Source of the DNA: Okeania sp. SIO1I7
GTDB lineage: Bacteria; Cyanobacteriota; Cyanobacteriia; Cyanobacteriales; Microcoleaceae
Direction: 5' to 3'
Assembly: GCA_010672585.1 (NCBI GenBank)
Contig: JAAHGF010000006.1
Coordinates: forward strand, 304,635 to 368,634
Length of the DNA stretch: 64,000 nucleotides
The notes under the pieces are model-generated. The model worked only from the letters and a program-made list of their open reading frames with translations. It made no database searches and had not been told where the DNA came from. Shown one piece after another: positions 1-8,090 of the stretch (its first letter is position 1; the number at the start of each line of letters is the position of its first letter). The position numbers were made by a program, and so were the translations under genes.

Positions 1-531
1 CTATTTAATTGAATTAATACAGCATACATAATTTGAAGAGACAGTCAATCTTGTTACAAATTATTAGAATTAGAGTTATTTTAATTATTATTAAATAAGC
101 TTAGAAATAAACTAGCTGCTTTGTATTGATTAATACAGCTAATTAAATACTAAAGCTTTGAAATGTATATTGTTATCAGTACAGAAACAGATAACTTAAT
201 GTTAACTAATTATTAGGTATATAAACTCTTGTAGATATAGCAATAGATAAGTAGATTAACTTGTGCGGATAACAATCCGAATCAGAGGAAATTTTCCCAC
301 TGTTCCCTGCTATAAATCTCAGGAAGCCCGGTCTCATAAAGATTTGCGATCGCTCTTAGCTATTTATTGACAAAAAGTATGCAATATGCTATCCTTAATA
401 TCTTAACAAAAAACTTTAATACTGAGTTCATTGTTAAGTAATAATTAAGGATTCATAGTATAAAATCACAGTTCCTCTACGCTTCATCAACCATTTACAG
501 CCAAAAAACTATATAATAAGGAAAAAAACCC
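1..531. other. intergenic region before the sigma factor gene
   Basis: No gene was found in this A+T-rich stretch. A short inverted copy of the GGGAACA-type 7-nt repeat lies near 290-312 and one HIP1 site near 347. The last 150 bases are presumably the leader and promoter of the downstream sigma factor gene, but I could not place a convincing promoter. Confidence 0.5.
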
Positions 532-1686
532 ATGAAAATTCTACTTACAGAGAATTCAGGTAAGCATAAAGTCGAATTTCCAGCTCCCACTAATAACCCG
601 GAAATGGCAGCTCAAATGCAACAAATGAGTTTGATGATTGCCGAATCACTACATGAAGAAGATCAATATCAGGAGGACTCTAGTATGAACATACAGGCTG
701 TAACTCTCCCATTATCAGAAAATTCACAAGACATAGATGATGCAGTAGGAGCATTATTTAAGCAAATGTCTCGCTATCCTCTTCTCAGCCAAAAAGAAGA
801 AGTAGAATTAGCCAGGTTGATCCAAGAATTACTTATCTTTGAACAACTGCCAGAAAAACTAACAGATGACTTAGGACGAAAGCCTACAAAAGGCGAAATA
901 GCAGCAGCAGCAGGTTTAACAGAAGCACAACTATCTCATCGCCTACATAAGTGTCGTGCTGCCAAACGCCGAATGATTAGCTCCAACCTCCGTCTAGTAG
1001 TTTCCATAGCCAAACGTTATCTCAACCGAGGAGTACCTTTTCTAGATTTGATTCAAGAAGGAGCATTAGGACTAAACCGTGCCACAGAAAAATTTGACCC
1101 AGAGAAAGGTTACAAATTTTCTACCTATGCTTATTGGTGGATTCGTCAAGGAATAACTCGTACTATTGCTAATCAAGGGCGTACTATTCGTTTACCAGTT
1201 CATGTAGTTGAACAGATTAACAAACTTAAACGAGTCTACCGCGACTTACGACGGAAACTAAATCGTATCCCCAGTGATGCCGAAATTGCTCAAGCACTAG
1301 AAATTTCTCACCAACAACTGCGTAACCTCCAACAAATTCGCCGGAAAACTCTTTCTCTCAATCATCGTTTAGGTACTGACGAAAATAGCGAACTGCTAGA
1401 CTTCTTAGAAGATAATGAAAATAGCACTCCCGAAGCGCAAATGAATGATATGATGATGCGCCAGGATATCTTAGAAGTCTTAAATCATGTATTGAGCGAT
1501 CGCGAACAAGATGTGATTACTCTCCGGTATGGTTTACTCACAGGAGAACCTCATACTTTAGATGAAGTGAGCCGCATGGTTAATTTATCCCGGGAGCGAG
1601 TCAGGCAAATTCAAGCTAAGGCCATGCGGAAATTACGTCGTCCTCAAGTAGCTGAACGTTTGAAAGAATGGTTAAATCGATTTTAA
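532..1686 (+). CDS. group 2 RNA polymerase sigma-70 factor
   Basis: This 384-residue protein is an RNA polymerase sigma factor of the RpoD-like group 2 type (the SigB/C/D/E class that handles stress and nutrient responses in cyanobacteria). Region 1.2 lies at about residues 72-105. Region 2 is at 150-220, with the core-binding and -10 recognition signature (NLRLVVSIAKRY, DLIQEG, FSTYAYWWIRQ). Region 3 follows, and region 4 has a helix-turn-helix near 330-375 (TLDEVSRMVNLSRERVRQIQ). The first 70 residues are a divergent tail without the long acidic region 1.1 of a primary sigma factor, which argues against it being the essential SigA. The ATG follows an AAGGA ribosome site. Which group 2 member it is cannot be settled by eye. 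Confidence 0.93.
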   Translation: MKILLTENSGKHKVEFPAPTNNPEMAAQMQQMSLMIAESLHEEDQYQEDSSMNIQAVTLPLSENSQDIDDAVGALFKQMSRYPLLSQKEEVELARLIQELLIFEQLPEKLTDDLGRKPTKGEIAAAAGLTEAQLSHRLHKCRAAKRRMISSNLRLVVSIAKRYLNRGVPFLDLIQEGALGLNRATEKFDPEKGYKFSTYAYWWIRQGITRTIANQGRTIRLPVHVVEQINKLKRVYRDLRRKLNRIPSDAEIAQALEISHQQLRNLQQIRRKTLSLNHRLGTDENSELLDFLEDNENSTPEAQMNDMMMRQDILEVLNHVLSDREQDVITLRYGLLTGEPHTLDEVSRMVNLSRERVRQIQAKAMRKLRRPQVAERLKEWLNRF

Positions 1687-1736
1687 TAAAATGTAATAGG
1701 TTTCATTAATGGATAATTGATAATGGATAATGGATA

Positions 1737-1866
1737 ATTACCTATCCCTTTTAGGGAGAGGATTGATTCTTAAGGAAAAAATTTATTTTTTTCCCCTTGA
1801 AAGGGGAGGCTAATAAAGCTGAATTATTTAATTATTAATTATTAATTATTAATTATTAATTATTTG
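1737..1866. repeat. family X interspersed repeat with TTAATTA tandem tail
   Basis: This is a copy of the roughly 100-bp family X: a CTCTCC-type hairpin arm followed by a CCCCTTnnAAGGGG palindrome. It ends in a 7-nt tandem array (TTATTAA) from about 1827 to 1865. It fills the gap between the sigma factor and the acetyltransferase. Relatives lie near 23030, 24490, 26060, 42100, 45430, 53460 and 55335. Confidence 0.6.
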
Positions 1867-1883
1867 GTAATAGCGATTAAATT

Positions 1884-2381
1884 ATGTCTTTAGATGAACT
1901 AAAATTGCGTAGTGCTACGCCAGCAGATGTACCTGTAATATTTGAGTTAATTAAAGCACTAGCTGAGTATGAGAAATTATCTCATGCTGTTACAGGTAGT
2001 GTTGCCTCCTTAAAAGCTCATTTATTTGGCGATCGTCCCTACGCTGAAGCTATTATTGCTGAATTTGCTGGCCAACCTGTAGGTTTTTCTCTCTTCTTTC
2101 ATAACTACTCAACTTTTCTCACTCAACCGGGAATTTATATAGAAGATTTATTTGTTTTACCGGAGTATCGAGGACGAGGTATTGGAAAGCAACTGGTCAG
2201 TTATGTTGCACAGTTAGCAGTATCTCGAAACTGTGGACGTTTAGAATGGAGTGTTTTAGATTGGAATAAACCAGCGATTGGATTTTATCAACGTATTGGT
2301 GCATCAATTTTAGATGAATGGCGTATATGCCGTGTTACTGGTAATTCTCTCAACAGTTTAGCATCTGGACAGCAATTTTGA
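1884..2381 (+). CDS. GNAT N-acetyltransferase, diamine acetyltransferase-like
   Basis: The 165-residue protein is a GNAT-fold acetyltransferase that would transfer an acetyl group from acetyl-CoA to an amine. It begins with the typical LRSATPADVPVIFELIKALAEYEK helix start. It has the acetyl-CoA pyrophosphate-binding loop RGRGIGKQL near residues 96-104, preceded by the strand YIEDLFVLPEYRG. The later segment LEWSVLDWNKPAIGFYQRIGA is characteristic of the spermidine/spermine acetyltransferase (SSAT) subgroup, so a polyamine-like or thialysine-like substrate is the best guess. It stands alone between repeats, and a tandem GGCAGAA repeat starts right at its stop codon. Confidence 0.88.
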   Translation: MSLDELKLRSATPADVPVIFELIKALAEYEKLSHAVTGSVASLKAHLFGDRPYAEAIIAEFAGQPVGFSLFFHNYSTFLTQPGIYIEDLFVLPEYRGRGIGKQLVSYVAQLAVSRNCGRLEWSVLDWNKPAIGFYQRIGASILDEWRICRVTGNSLNSLASGQQF

Positions 2382-2382
2382 A

Positions 2383-2414
2383 GAAGGCAGAAGGCAGAAG
2401 GCAGGAGGCAGAAG
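2383..2414. repeat. 7-nt tandem repeat (GGCAGAA type)
   Basis: Tandem heptamers of the GAAGGCA type follow directly on the acetyltransferase stop codon. Similar arrays lie at about 22848-22876 and, inverted, at 51983-52012. Confidence 0.8.
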
Positions 2415-2442
2415 AGAAAATTACTTATGGATAGTCTTCGAC

Positions 2443-2516
2443 AAGCCACTTTGTGTCTACAAACCCCAAACAATTTTAAGCATCCCTGTTGACGGTGGGG
2501 TATTAAACACGCAAAA
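2443..2516. repeat. family R palindromic repeat
   Basis: This copy contains the landmarks GTCTACAAACCCC, TTGACGGTGGGGTATTAAAC and AAAAG. The same blocks occur, in either orientation, at 28293-28354, 42751-42813, 55620-55690 and around 17805-18010. Confidence 0.55.
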
Positions 2517-2576
2517 GAAAATATAAGATTCAGGTTGAATTTCATCTCATTTAATATTAAAAAATTAGTGCCAACC

Positions 2577-2615
2577 GAAAATTCTGAATTCTCTAGAGTT
2601 CAGAATTTTCTTTGT
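2577..2615 (+). terminator. hairpin, possible terminator
   Basis: A perfect 12-bp stem (GAAAATTCTGAA pairing with TTCAGAATTTTC) encloses a 10-base loop and is followed by a T-rich stretch. It is placed to end transcription from the acetyltransferase, although a small mobile palindrome is an equal possibility. Confidence 0.4.
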
Positions 2616-2641
2616 CTAATGAGTTTATAGCAAGGAACGAG

Positions 2642-2858
2642 TTATACCAATTTGATAAGTGTTTGTTACAAATAGTAGGGAAGTTGCATGCAACGTCCGT
2701 ACGAAAGAAGGAACAAGGAAGAAGGAAGAAGAAGAAAATATTTAAAAAAAGGTAAAAACGATATAAATAACTATCTAAAATGCAGGATAGTCACTATTTT
2801 TAAGCATATCCGATCAAGTGGCACTTTTCATAGCATTCTTTTTTCAAATTGGTATTAA
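2642..2858. mobile_element. MITE-like element, family V
   Basis: The outer ends are inverted repeats, TTATACCAATTTGA on the left and TCAAATTGGTATTAA on the right. Inside lie a degenerate palindrome (2675-2702, related to the perfect one at 43654) and an AAGGAAG-type tandem repeat. It has no coding capacity. A relative with the same ends lies at 25793-25934. Confidence 0.45.
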
Positions 2859-2907
2859 TTAGGATTTATGTTGATGATGAAGCTGAGACAGAGAAAAGCT
2901 TTTGCCA

Positions 2908-2939
2908 CTGTTCCCTGTTCCCTGTTTCCTGTTCCCTGC
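2908..2939. repeat. 7-nt tandem repeat (GTTCCCT type)
   Basis: Four to five heptamers of GTTCCCT occur in a row. Related arrays (GGGAACA, GTTGCCT) are at 3365-3381, 13003-13025, 40441-40465 and 61136-61164. Confidence 0.8.
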
Positions 2940-2976
2940 TATATAATTTTGTTAACTTTTAATGAGGCTATTAACC

Positions 2977-3183
2977 ATGACTATTTGGGTAAATGAACAG
3001 ATAGATCCATCTGGTATTATCTACTCTTGTATTGCTTGTGGCGATCGACAACAGGCCCAAGAATGCCATGAGTCTTTTCAAAACAATTTAACTGATACTC
3101 AAAAGGAACAAGGATGGAAAGCTATACTGCGAACCGTTGAATCTTGGGATGAAGTACCTGTGAGTGCTTTGAAATTGAACTAA
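2977..3183 (+). CDS. small conserved-looking hypothetical protein
   Basis: The 68-residue reading frame starts at the second in-frame ATG (MTIWVNEQ), which is more protein-like than the upstream MRLLT extension. It has a CIAC motif near residues 18-21 and no membrane segment or signal peptide. Codon use looks coding. I do not recognise a described function. The small size and repeat-rich surroundings leave some doubt, but composition and a HIP1-like site within the frame favour a real cyanobacterial small protein. Confidence 0.55.
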   Translation: MTIWVNEQIDPSGIIYSCIACGDRQQAQECHESFQNNLTDTQKEQGWKAILRTVESWDEVPVSALKLN

Positions 3184-3519
3184 TACCGTTTCACGGAAGT
3201 CAAAAATTAAAAGTCAAAAGTCAAAAGTTAAAAGTTAAAAGTAATATTTTTAGGACTCAAAACTTTGACACTATAGTGATTTCACCGAAATTATTTCACA
3301 TCTATCTAAAGGAGCGAAACTATTTGTAACATTTTTCACGCTTGGTATAAAAGCTAGGCACTAGGGAACAGGGAACAGGGAGAAATTTATCAGAGAAAAC
3401 ATTTTTATCTTTTCTTTTACTGCCGAAAATTCATAACTGCTCTTGAGCTAAGTTTCCGGTTGAGTAGGATAAAACTATGAACTTTAAATTTATGGAGTTA
3501 TATTCGGAAATTATCAAAC
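3184..3519. other. intergenic region with heptamer repeats
   Basis: No gene was recognised. The stretch holds AAAGTCA-type 7-nt tandem repeats (about 3200-3242) and GGGAACA-type repeats (about 3365-3381). Confidence 0.5.
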
Positions 3520-3729
3520 ATGGAAATCTACGCATACAATCAAGTTGCTGTTACTTGGGAAACATCTCACAAAATTGAACAACCAAGCTGTTTTTCATGC
3601 GATCGCATTATGGATTTTTTATGTTTAGGATGGAAGATAATGTTTGCGCCAGAGTTGCTGGAGGTTGCCGAAACTCCTAAAAATACTCAACCTTTATCTC
3701 AGACAAATTCTTCCATCAGTTATGCTTAG
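3520..3729 (+). CDS. doubtful small hypothetical ORF
   Basis: A 69-residue frame with two cysteines (CFSC) and a hydrophobic middle segment (MDFLCLGWKIMFAP). There is no recognisable domain and no strong ribosome site. It is the only open frame between the repeats here, so it is listed with low confidence and may not be translated. Confidence 0.25.
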   Translation: MEIYAYNQVAVTWETSHKIEQPSCFSCDRIMDFLCLGWKIMFAPELLEVAETPKNTQPLSQTNSSISYA

Positions 3730-3991
3730 ATTGAGAAGATAAGAGAATTTTTATAGACTAGGCATTATAAGAAGGAAAAAGGAAGAAATAAGGTTGAGAT
3801 AGCGATCGTTTATTATAATCAGGATTTACGAATTTTCCCAACAAGTCTATTATATATACCATAGTGCTATAGTTTTTATTTGCTATATTGCTATATATAG
3901 TACCTTTGCATAAGTCCTGATAAAATCGGCTGCCATTCGGTCTAAAAAAATGCTTAATCTGAGCGCCATCACCCCATCCCCTCATCTCCCC

Positions 3992-4780
3992 TTATGATGG
4001 TGGTTGAGGAAATTTTTTCTCCCTAACTTCCCAACTATATTCTTTCACTGCTTGAGTAATATTTTCTCGCAAATTGGCATAAGATTTAGCAAAGGGTGGT
4101 TGCCAATTAGAAATTCCTAAAACATCATTAATAACTAATACCTGACCATCACAATAGACTCCCGCACCAATGCCAATAGTAGGAATGGAAACTTTTTCAG
4201 TAATCTCTTTGGCTAATTCTGCTCCAATATGTTCTAAAATCATGGCAAAAGCACCAGCTTCTTCCACAGCGACAGCTTCTTCTAAAATACGCGCCTTAGC
4301 ATCAGGAGTTTTGCCTTGTTTGCGATAACCTCCAAATTGATGAACAGATTGGGGAGTTAGACCAATATGACCCATAACCGGAATACCTACTGATGTTAAT
4401 TTACTTATCGTTTGAGCGATCGCTTCATTTCCACCTTCTAATTTCACAGCTTGAGCGCCTGTTTCTTTGAGTATTCTCCCTGCGGAATGTATGGCTTGTT
4501 GAATACTTTCCTGATAAGTTAAAAATGGTAAATCTACTACTATTAAAGCTTGTTTCACACCTCGTCGCACTGCTTTAGCATGATGAATCATTTCATCAAG
4601 AGTAACTGGTAGAGTTGTATCATAGCCTAATGCTACCATTGCCAGAGAATCTCCCACCAAAATTAAATCTACTCCTGCTTGGTCTAAAATTTGAGCGATC
4701 GCATAATCATAAGCTGTTAAAGCTACTATGGGACGACCTTTTTGTTTCCATTGAATTAGTTGTTTTGTGGTAACTGTCAT
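3992..4780 (-). CDS. panB: 3-methyl-2-oxobutanoate hydroxymethyltransferase
   Basis: PanB adds a hydroxymethyl group from 5,10-methylenetetrahydrofolate to alpha-ketoisovalerate, giving ketopantoate, the first committed step of pantothenate and CoA synthesis. The 262-residue protein has the family length and all its landmarks: the N-terminal [17 protein letters not shown], the metal-binding segment [20 protein letters not shown], the substrate-loop region VKLEGG near 115, and [11 protein letters not shown] near 135 followed by the QGKT segment. The catalytic glutamate falls in [11 protein letters not shown]. It is a single gene here with no panC beside it. Confidence 0.96.
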   Translation of the reverse strand: MTVTTKQLIQWKQKGRPIVALTAYDYAIAQILDQAGVDLILVGDSLAMVALGYDTTLPVTLDEMIHHAKAVRRGVKQALIVVDLPFLTYQESIQQAIHSAGRILKETGAQAVKLEGGNEAIAQTISKLTSVGIPVMGHIGLTPQSVHQFGGYRKQGKTPDAKARILEEAVAVEEAGAFAMILEHIGAELAKEITEKVSIPTIGIGAGVYCDGQVLVINDVLGISNWQPPFAKSYANLRENITQAVKEYSWEVREKKFPQPPS

Positions 4781-5302
4781 TTTAATTAAGTTAAAAGTTA
4801 TAGCAAGAAAAGTATAGTTTATACCAAATTAATCAGATTGTAACAATAATAGACGCTTTTGGAGTTCCTTTCTTTGTGCGCGTGTTGTATTCTTATTGGA
4901 AAGGGAGGACTGAGGGAGTATTGAAGTATAAAAGTTTGATTACAATTAATTAAACGGACATGATGTTATTTATTGCTCTAATAGACATCTCCAATAATAA
5001 AAAATAAAATCAATTATTCTACATAAATTATCAATTATTTCCCCTCCCAGGAGGGGGAGGGGCGAGGGGTGGGTTCCCTACTCCCTACTCCCTACGTAAG
5101 CATTCAGCCGTCAGCTATCAGCTATCAGCTATGAGTTATTAGCTCATTATCAGCTCAAAAGAGGATTAGTCTCCAAGGATAATTAAAACTTATAAAAAAA
5201 ATGTCTTCAGCTAACCTTAGTAATTTCTTGAATATGTTCAAAAGCTGATAGCTGTTTGCGCAGCATTCCGTAGGAAATGCTAATAGCTGAATGCTTACCT
5301 CC
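4781..5302. other. repeat-filled intergenic region
   Basis: No gene was found between panB and the STAND gene. It contains a single family V end (about 4822), a family Y G-rich repeat (5041-5075), CTCCCTA heptamers, TCAGCTA heptamers (about 5105-5145) and a GCATTCCGyAGGAAATGC palindrome near 5262-5280. Confidence 0.6.
5041..5075. repeat. family Y C/G-rich palindromic repeat
   Basis: The core CCCCTCCCAGGAGGGG is a near-perfect palindrome followed by GAGGGGTGGGTT. Other copies lie at 24000-24034, 28624-28666 and 30440-30521. Confidence 0.7.
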
Positions 5303-6742
5303 CTACTCCCTACTCCCTACTCCCTCTTTTCTGGAGATGTCTAATGCTAATAACATTTTGCCAAAAGATTTAACAACAGGTTGAATTGTAAAAAACGAAC
5401 CTTCTGTTTCCATCACTTTTTCTACTAAACAACGTCTTTTTAATGATTGTATTCCTTTCCATAAATCTGAGTGGGAGTGTGGAAAATCTGCGGGAGTAAT
5501 AGAAACATCAACTGCTGTTTCTTGATTAGCCATCCAAAATATTACTTGTTTTTCCAACTCTGATAAACGCTGAAAATTTCTCTCTAATATTGGTTCTAAA
5601 TCTCCTAAATATAGGGTTGAGCAAGATAAAAATTGAGCTACATTTCCATCACATAAATCTTCAACAGCATCGGCAATAATATTTAACCATAAAGGATTTC
5701 CACCATAGAGATTAATCAACTCTAACCATCTATCTTCATCTGTTAAATTTCTTTCCTGTAAAAGCATTCTGCACGCCTCCAAAGAACCATGAATTTTTAA
5801 AGTATGACAGTAATGACTTCCTAGTTCTATTTTTGGCTCTTCCTGACTCAGGAGTAATAAACAACTTTGGTGGGATGATGTAGCTATTTGTTTAAAAAGT
5901 TTGCCATAATTTTCATGGTCTGGCAGGTAAGTGCCTGCTAATTCTCCACTGGCAAAAATTTCTTGTAGGTTATCAAAAATTAGTAAGCAACGATATTTAC
6001 GGAGGTAATTTATTAATTGATTATTAGTAGTTTTGGCAGGAGAAAAATCTGCTGTTTTTTGGGAAGAAGAATCAGGTGGAGATAAAAAATTAATAATGCT
6101 TGTTTGCAGAGATTCTAAAGTGGAGTAGTTATCAATATTGCGCCAGATTATATAATCAAATTTATCTTTTATTTGTGGAATTAATTGTAGGGCAAGTACG
6201 CTTTTACCGATGCCAGCTAATCCTAATATGGTGATGATGCGGGTGTGGTTTTGTAGTATCCATTGTTTGAGAGTGGTAAGTTCAGTGTGGCGATCGCACA
6301 ACCAATATAAATCTGGAGCTTCAGATAAATCATAATTATTTTCTGGGTTTGTGTTGTTTTGATTTTGGTCAGTGGGAGTGGGGGAAGATTTGTTTTTAGG
6401 AGTGGGAGATTCTCTGTTTTCTCCAGAGATATTTATATGATTATTGCTAATATTTACGCAGTCACCTGTATTTGAAATATGTGAAAAGTGGAATTTTTCT
6501 AATATGGAACGAACATTAGATTTTTTGATACTTTTTCCTAATATATCTGACAGAAGTTTCCATAATTTTGTACCTACCTGTTTGATACGATCAGGATGGC
6601 GTTGACAATCATTAGCTATTTGAGGGTATTTTTTACCATTTAAAGTACCTTTTAAAACTTCCTTTTGTAGAGAATCTAAATTTTGTCCAGTTTCGGTAAA
6701 TACTAAATTGTCCGCTAATTCTACTAAAGTCTCAATGTCCAT
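5303..6742 (-). CDS. STAND NTPase with vMAP-type HTH and NB-ARC-like domain
   Basis: This 479-residue protein looks like a STAND-class signalling ATPase. Residues 1-85 resemble the helix-turn-helix domain of vWA-MoxR-associated proteins (LVELADNLVF, LQKEVLKGTLNGKKYPQIA). A low-complexity Thr/Pro/Asn linker spans about 105-140, then an NTPase domain with Walker A GLAGIGKS at 174-181 and Walker B CLLIFDN at 252-258. The remainder matches the helical ARC region. No WD40 or TPR sensor repeats follow, unlike most cyanobacterial relatives, so it is short. The last residues (KEGVGSRE) and the stop lie inside a CTCCCTA heptamer repeat, so its 3' end may have been truncated or replaced by the repeat. 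It is transcribed divergently from the three-gene AAA cassette. Confidence 0.82.
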   Translation of the reverse strand: MDIETLVELADNLVFTETGQNLDSLQKEVLKGTLNGKKYPQIANDCQRHPDRIKQVGTKLWKLLSDILGKSIKKSNVRSILEKFHFSHISNTGDCVNISNNHINISGENRESPTPKNKSSPTPTDQNQNNTNPENNYDLSEAPDLYWLCDRHTELTTLKQWILQNHTRIITILGLAGIGKSVLALQLIPQIKDKFDYIIWRNIDNYSTLESLQTSIINFLSPPDSSSQKTADFSPAKTTNNQLINYLRKYRCLLIFDNLQEIFASGELAGTYLPDHENYGKLFKQIATSSHQSCLLLLSQEEPKIELGSHYCHTLKIHGSLEACRMLLQERNLTDEDRWLELINLYGGNPLWLNIIADAVEDLCDGNVAQFLSCSTLYLGDLEPILERNFQRLSELEKQVIFWMANQETAVDVSITPADFPHSHSDLWKGIQSLKRRCLVEKVMETEGSFFTIQPVVKSFGKMLLALDISRKEGVGSRE

Positions 6743-6821
6743 AGCTACAGGTAGATTGGTAGTTTAGTTTTGCATAGTTTAAATTTATCACACTTTTTCT
6801 CACTTGAAGAATTAAATAACA

Positions 6822-6885
6822 CTTTTTAACACTAAATTAGTTATAAAAAAATTGCTTTTTAACACTAAAACACACTTTTATAACT
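6822..6885. promoter_or_regulatory. candidate operator in divergent promoter region
   Basis: Between the divergent STAND gene and AAA cassette lie two exact direct repeats CTTTTTAACACTAAA (6822-6836 and 6855-6869, 33 bp apart, about three helical turns). They are interleaved with a perfect inverted repeat AGTTATAAAA (6839-6848) / TTTTATAACT (6876-6885). The arrangement suggests a regulator binding site controlling one or both directions. The HTH domain of the STAND protein is an obvious but unproven candidate. Confidence 0.5.
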
Positions 6886-6979
6886 AGACAAAATAGAGAT
6901 GTATGTGAGTTAATAGAAGATGTAGAAATAAAATATTTAGGAATAGAAAAATTAGGAATACTATATTTAGGATTTGTAG

Positions 6980-7750
6980 TTGATTCAAAGCATTAAACAT
7001 AGGAATTATGCAATGATTTTGAACTGGTTTTCTAAAGACTATTCTGAGGGAAATAAACAAATAACTCCCCAAGAAGAAGAGCAAATATTAGCTCATTTTC
7101 AAGAATGGATATCACAAATTTCAGAAGTACCAGAAGTTCAGGTAATGATGACCTATGCCGAGGCTATTGATTATTTCCAGAGCGATATGCCATCTCATTC
7201 TAGTGTGACAAAAGGAGTAATTATTCGTCAAGAAATACTTGAAGGAAAACTCTTAGGACAGGTTTTTTTAGACACAAATAATCAGCTTGTTTATCGTTCT
7301 GATGGAACACCCTATGGTCGTCAGTTAGTAGCCATAAAATTAGATGGTAAACTAAATATAAATTTTGGGAATAAAGACTTGATTTATGTGAATTTGAAGT
7401 CTAATAAATCTAGTTTTAATAAGTTTCATCCAAGGATTAATTGGCAATTTTTGAGTAATTGCTTCAAAGACTTAGGGAAAACAAGAGAAGTCATACCAGT
7501 TATGACCTATGAAGATACAATTAAGTATTTTATTACAGATCGACCATCCGATCCAAGGGTTAAAAAAGGAGCTCTTTTACGCCAAACTCATTCCCAAGGT
7601 CAACTCTTGGCACAAATGTTTTTGGATAGTAATAATGAAATAATCGATCGCCCAGATGGAACACCCTATGGTCGCCAGGTAGTGGCAAAAAAGTTGGATG
7701 CAGAACTAGAGGATGCTTTTGATAACGAAAATTTAATTATTGTGGAGTGA
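6980..7750 (+). CDS. unrecognised protein with two tandem copies of one domain
   Basis: This 256-residue cytoplasmic-looking protein contains an internal duplication. Residues about 55-140 and 173-256 share a pattern: MTYxxxIxYF, then DxPS, KGxxxRQ, GxLLxQxFLDxNN, DGTPYGRQxVAxKLD. An N-terminal helical stretch (about 1-50) comes before the first copy. I do not recognise a described domain. It is the first gene of a tight same-strand cassette: the next gene starts 7 bases after its stop, followed by an AAA+ ATPase, so the three products probably act together. The start may instead be the internal ATG at 7013 (MILNWFSK). There is no signal peptide or membrane segment. Confidence 0.75.
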   Translation: MIQSIKHRNYAMILNWFSKDYSEGNKQITPQEEEQILAHFQEWISQISEVPEVQVMMTYAEAIDYFQSDMPSHSSVTKGVIIRQEILEGKLLGQVFLDTNNQLVYRSDGTPYGRQLVAIKLDGKLNINFGNKDLIYVNLKSNKSSFNKFHPRINWQFLSNCFKDLGKTREVIPVMTYEDTIKYFITDRPSDPRVKKGALLRQTHSQGQLLAQMFLDSNNEIIDRPDGTPYGRQVVAKKLDAELEDAFDNENLIIVE

Positions 7751-7757
7751 AAACAAG

Positions 7758-8060
7758 ATGGACCCAATTACCATTGCTGCTATTATTACTGCTATTTCTT
7801 TAATAATTGCTGGTTTGCGATTAATTCACACTGCTTTCCTGCTTGTATCTACTATTATTGACTGGTTTAGAACTCAGGCAAGAAATCGTGAAATTCATGC
7901 TACTTTGAAAGAGAGACTTGCAAACGGGCAACATAAAATCATTGCAGTAGGTTTAGACAGTAATTGCAATGTTAAAGAATCTATAGCTTATCAATCTAAG
8001 AAAATTGACTCTGAATTACGCAAAGCTCATCTCGGTGAAGAACTTGTAATCTGGACGTAA
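7758..8060 (+). CDS. small membrane-anchored protein of the AAA cassette
   Basis: The 100-residue protein begins MDPITIAAIITAISLIIAGL, a hydrophobic segment that continues to about residue 38. It is thus anchored at its N-terminus, with a soluble tail of some 60 residues ending in GEELVIWT. Starting at MDPIT, rather than six codons upstream, leaves a 7-base gap from the previous stop and gives the usual beginning of such proteins. From memory, small MDPxTI-type proteins with a similar tail recur in cyanobacterial genomes, without an assigned function. The next gene, the AAA+ ATPase, starts 30 bases downstream. Confidence 0.72.
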   Translation: MDPITIAAIITAISLIIAGLRLIHTAFLLVSTIIDWFRTQARNREIHATLKERLANGQHKIIAVGLDSNCNVKESIAYQSKKIDSELRKAHLGEELVIWT

Positions 8061-8090
8061 AACAGCAAACTACTAATAACTATCCAAGAA

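Noticed and set aside
2288-2545. 85-codon minus-strand frame overlapping the acetyltransferase end
   Set aside because: It is largely translated GGCAGAA heptamers and family R repeat.
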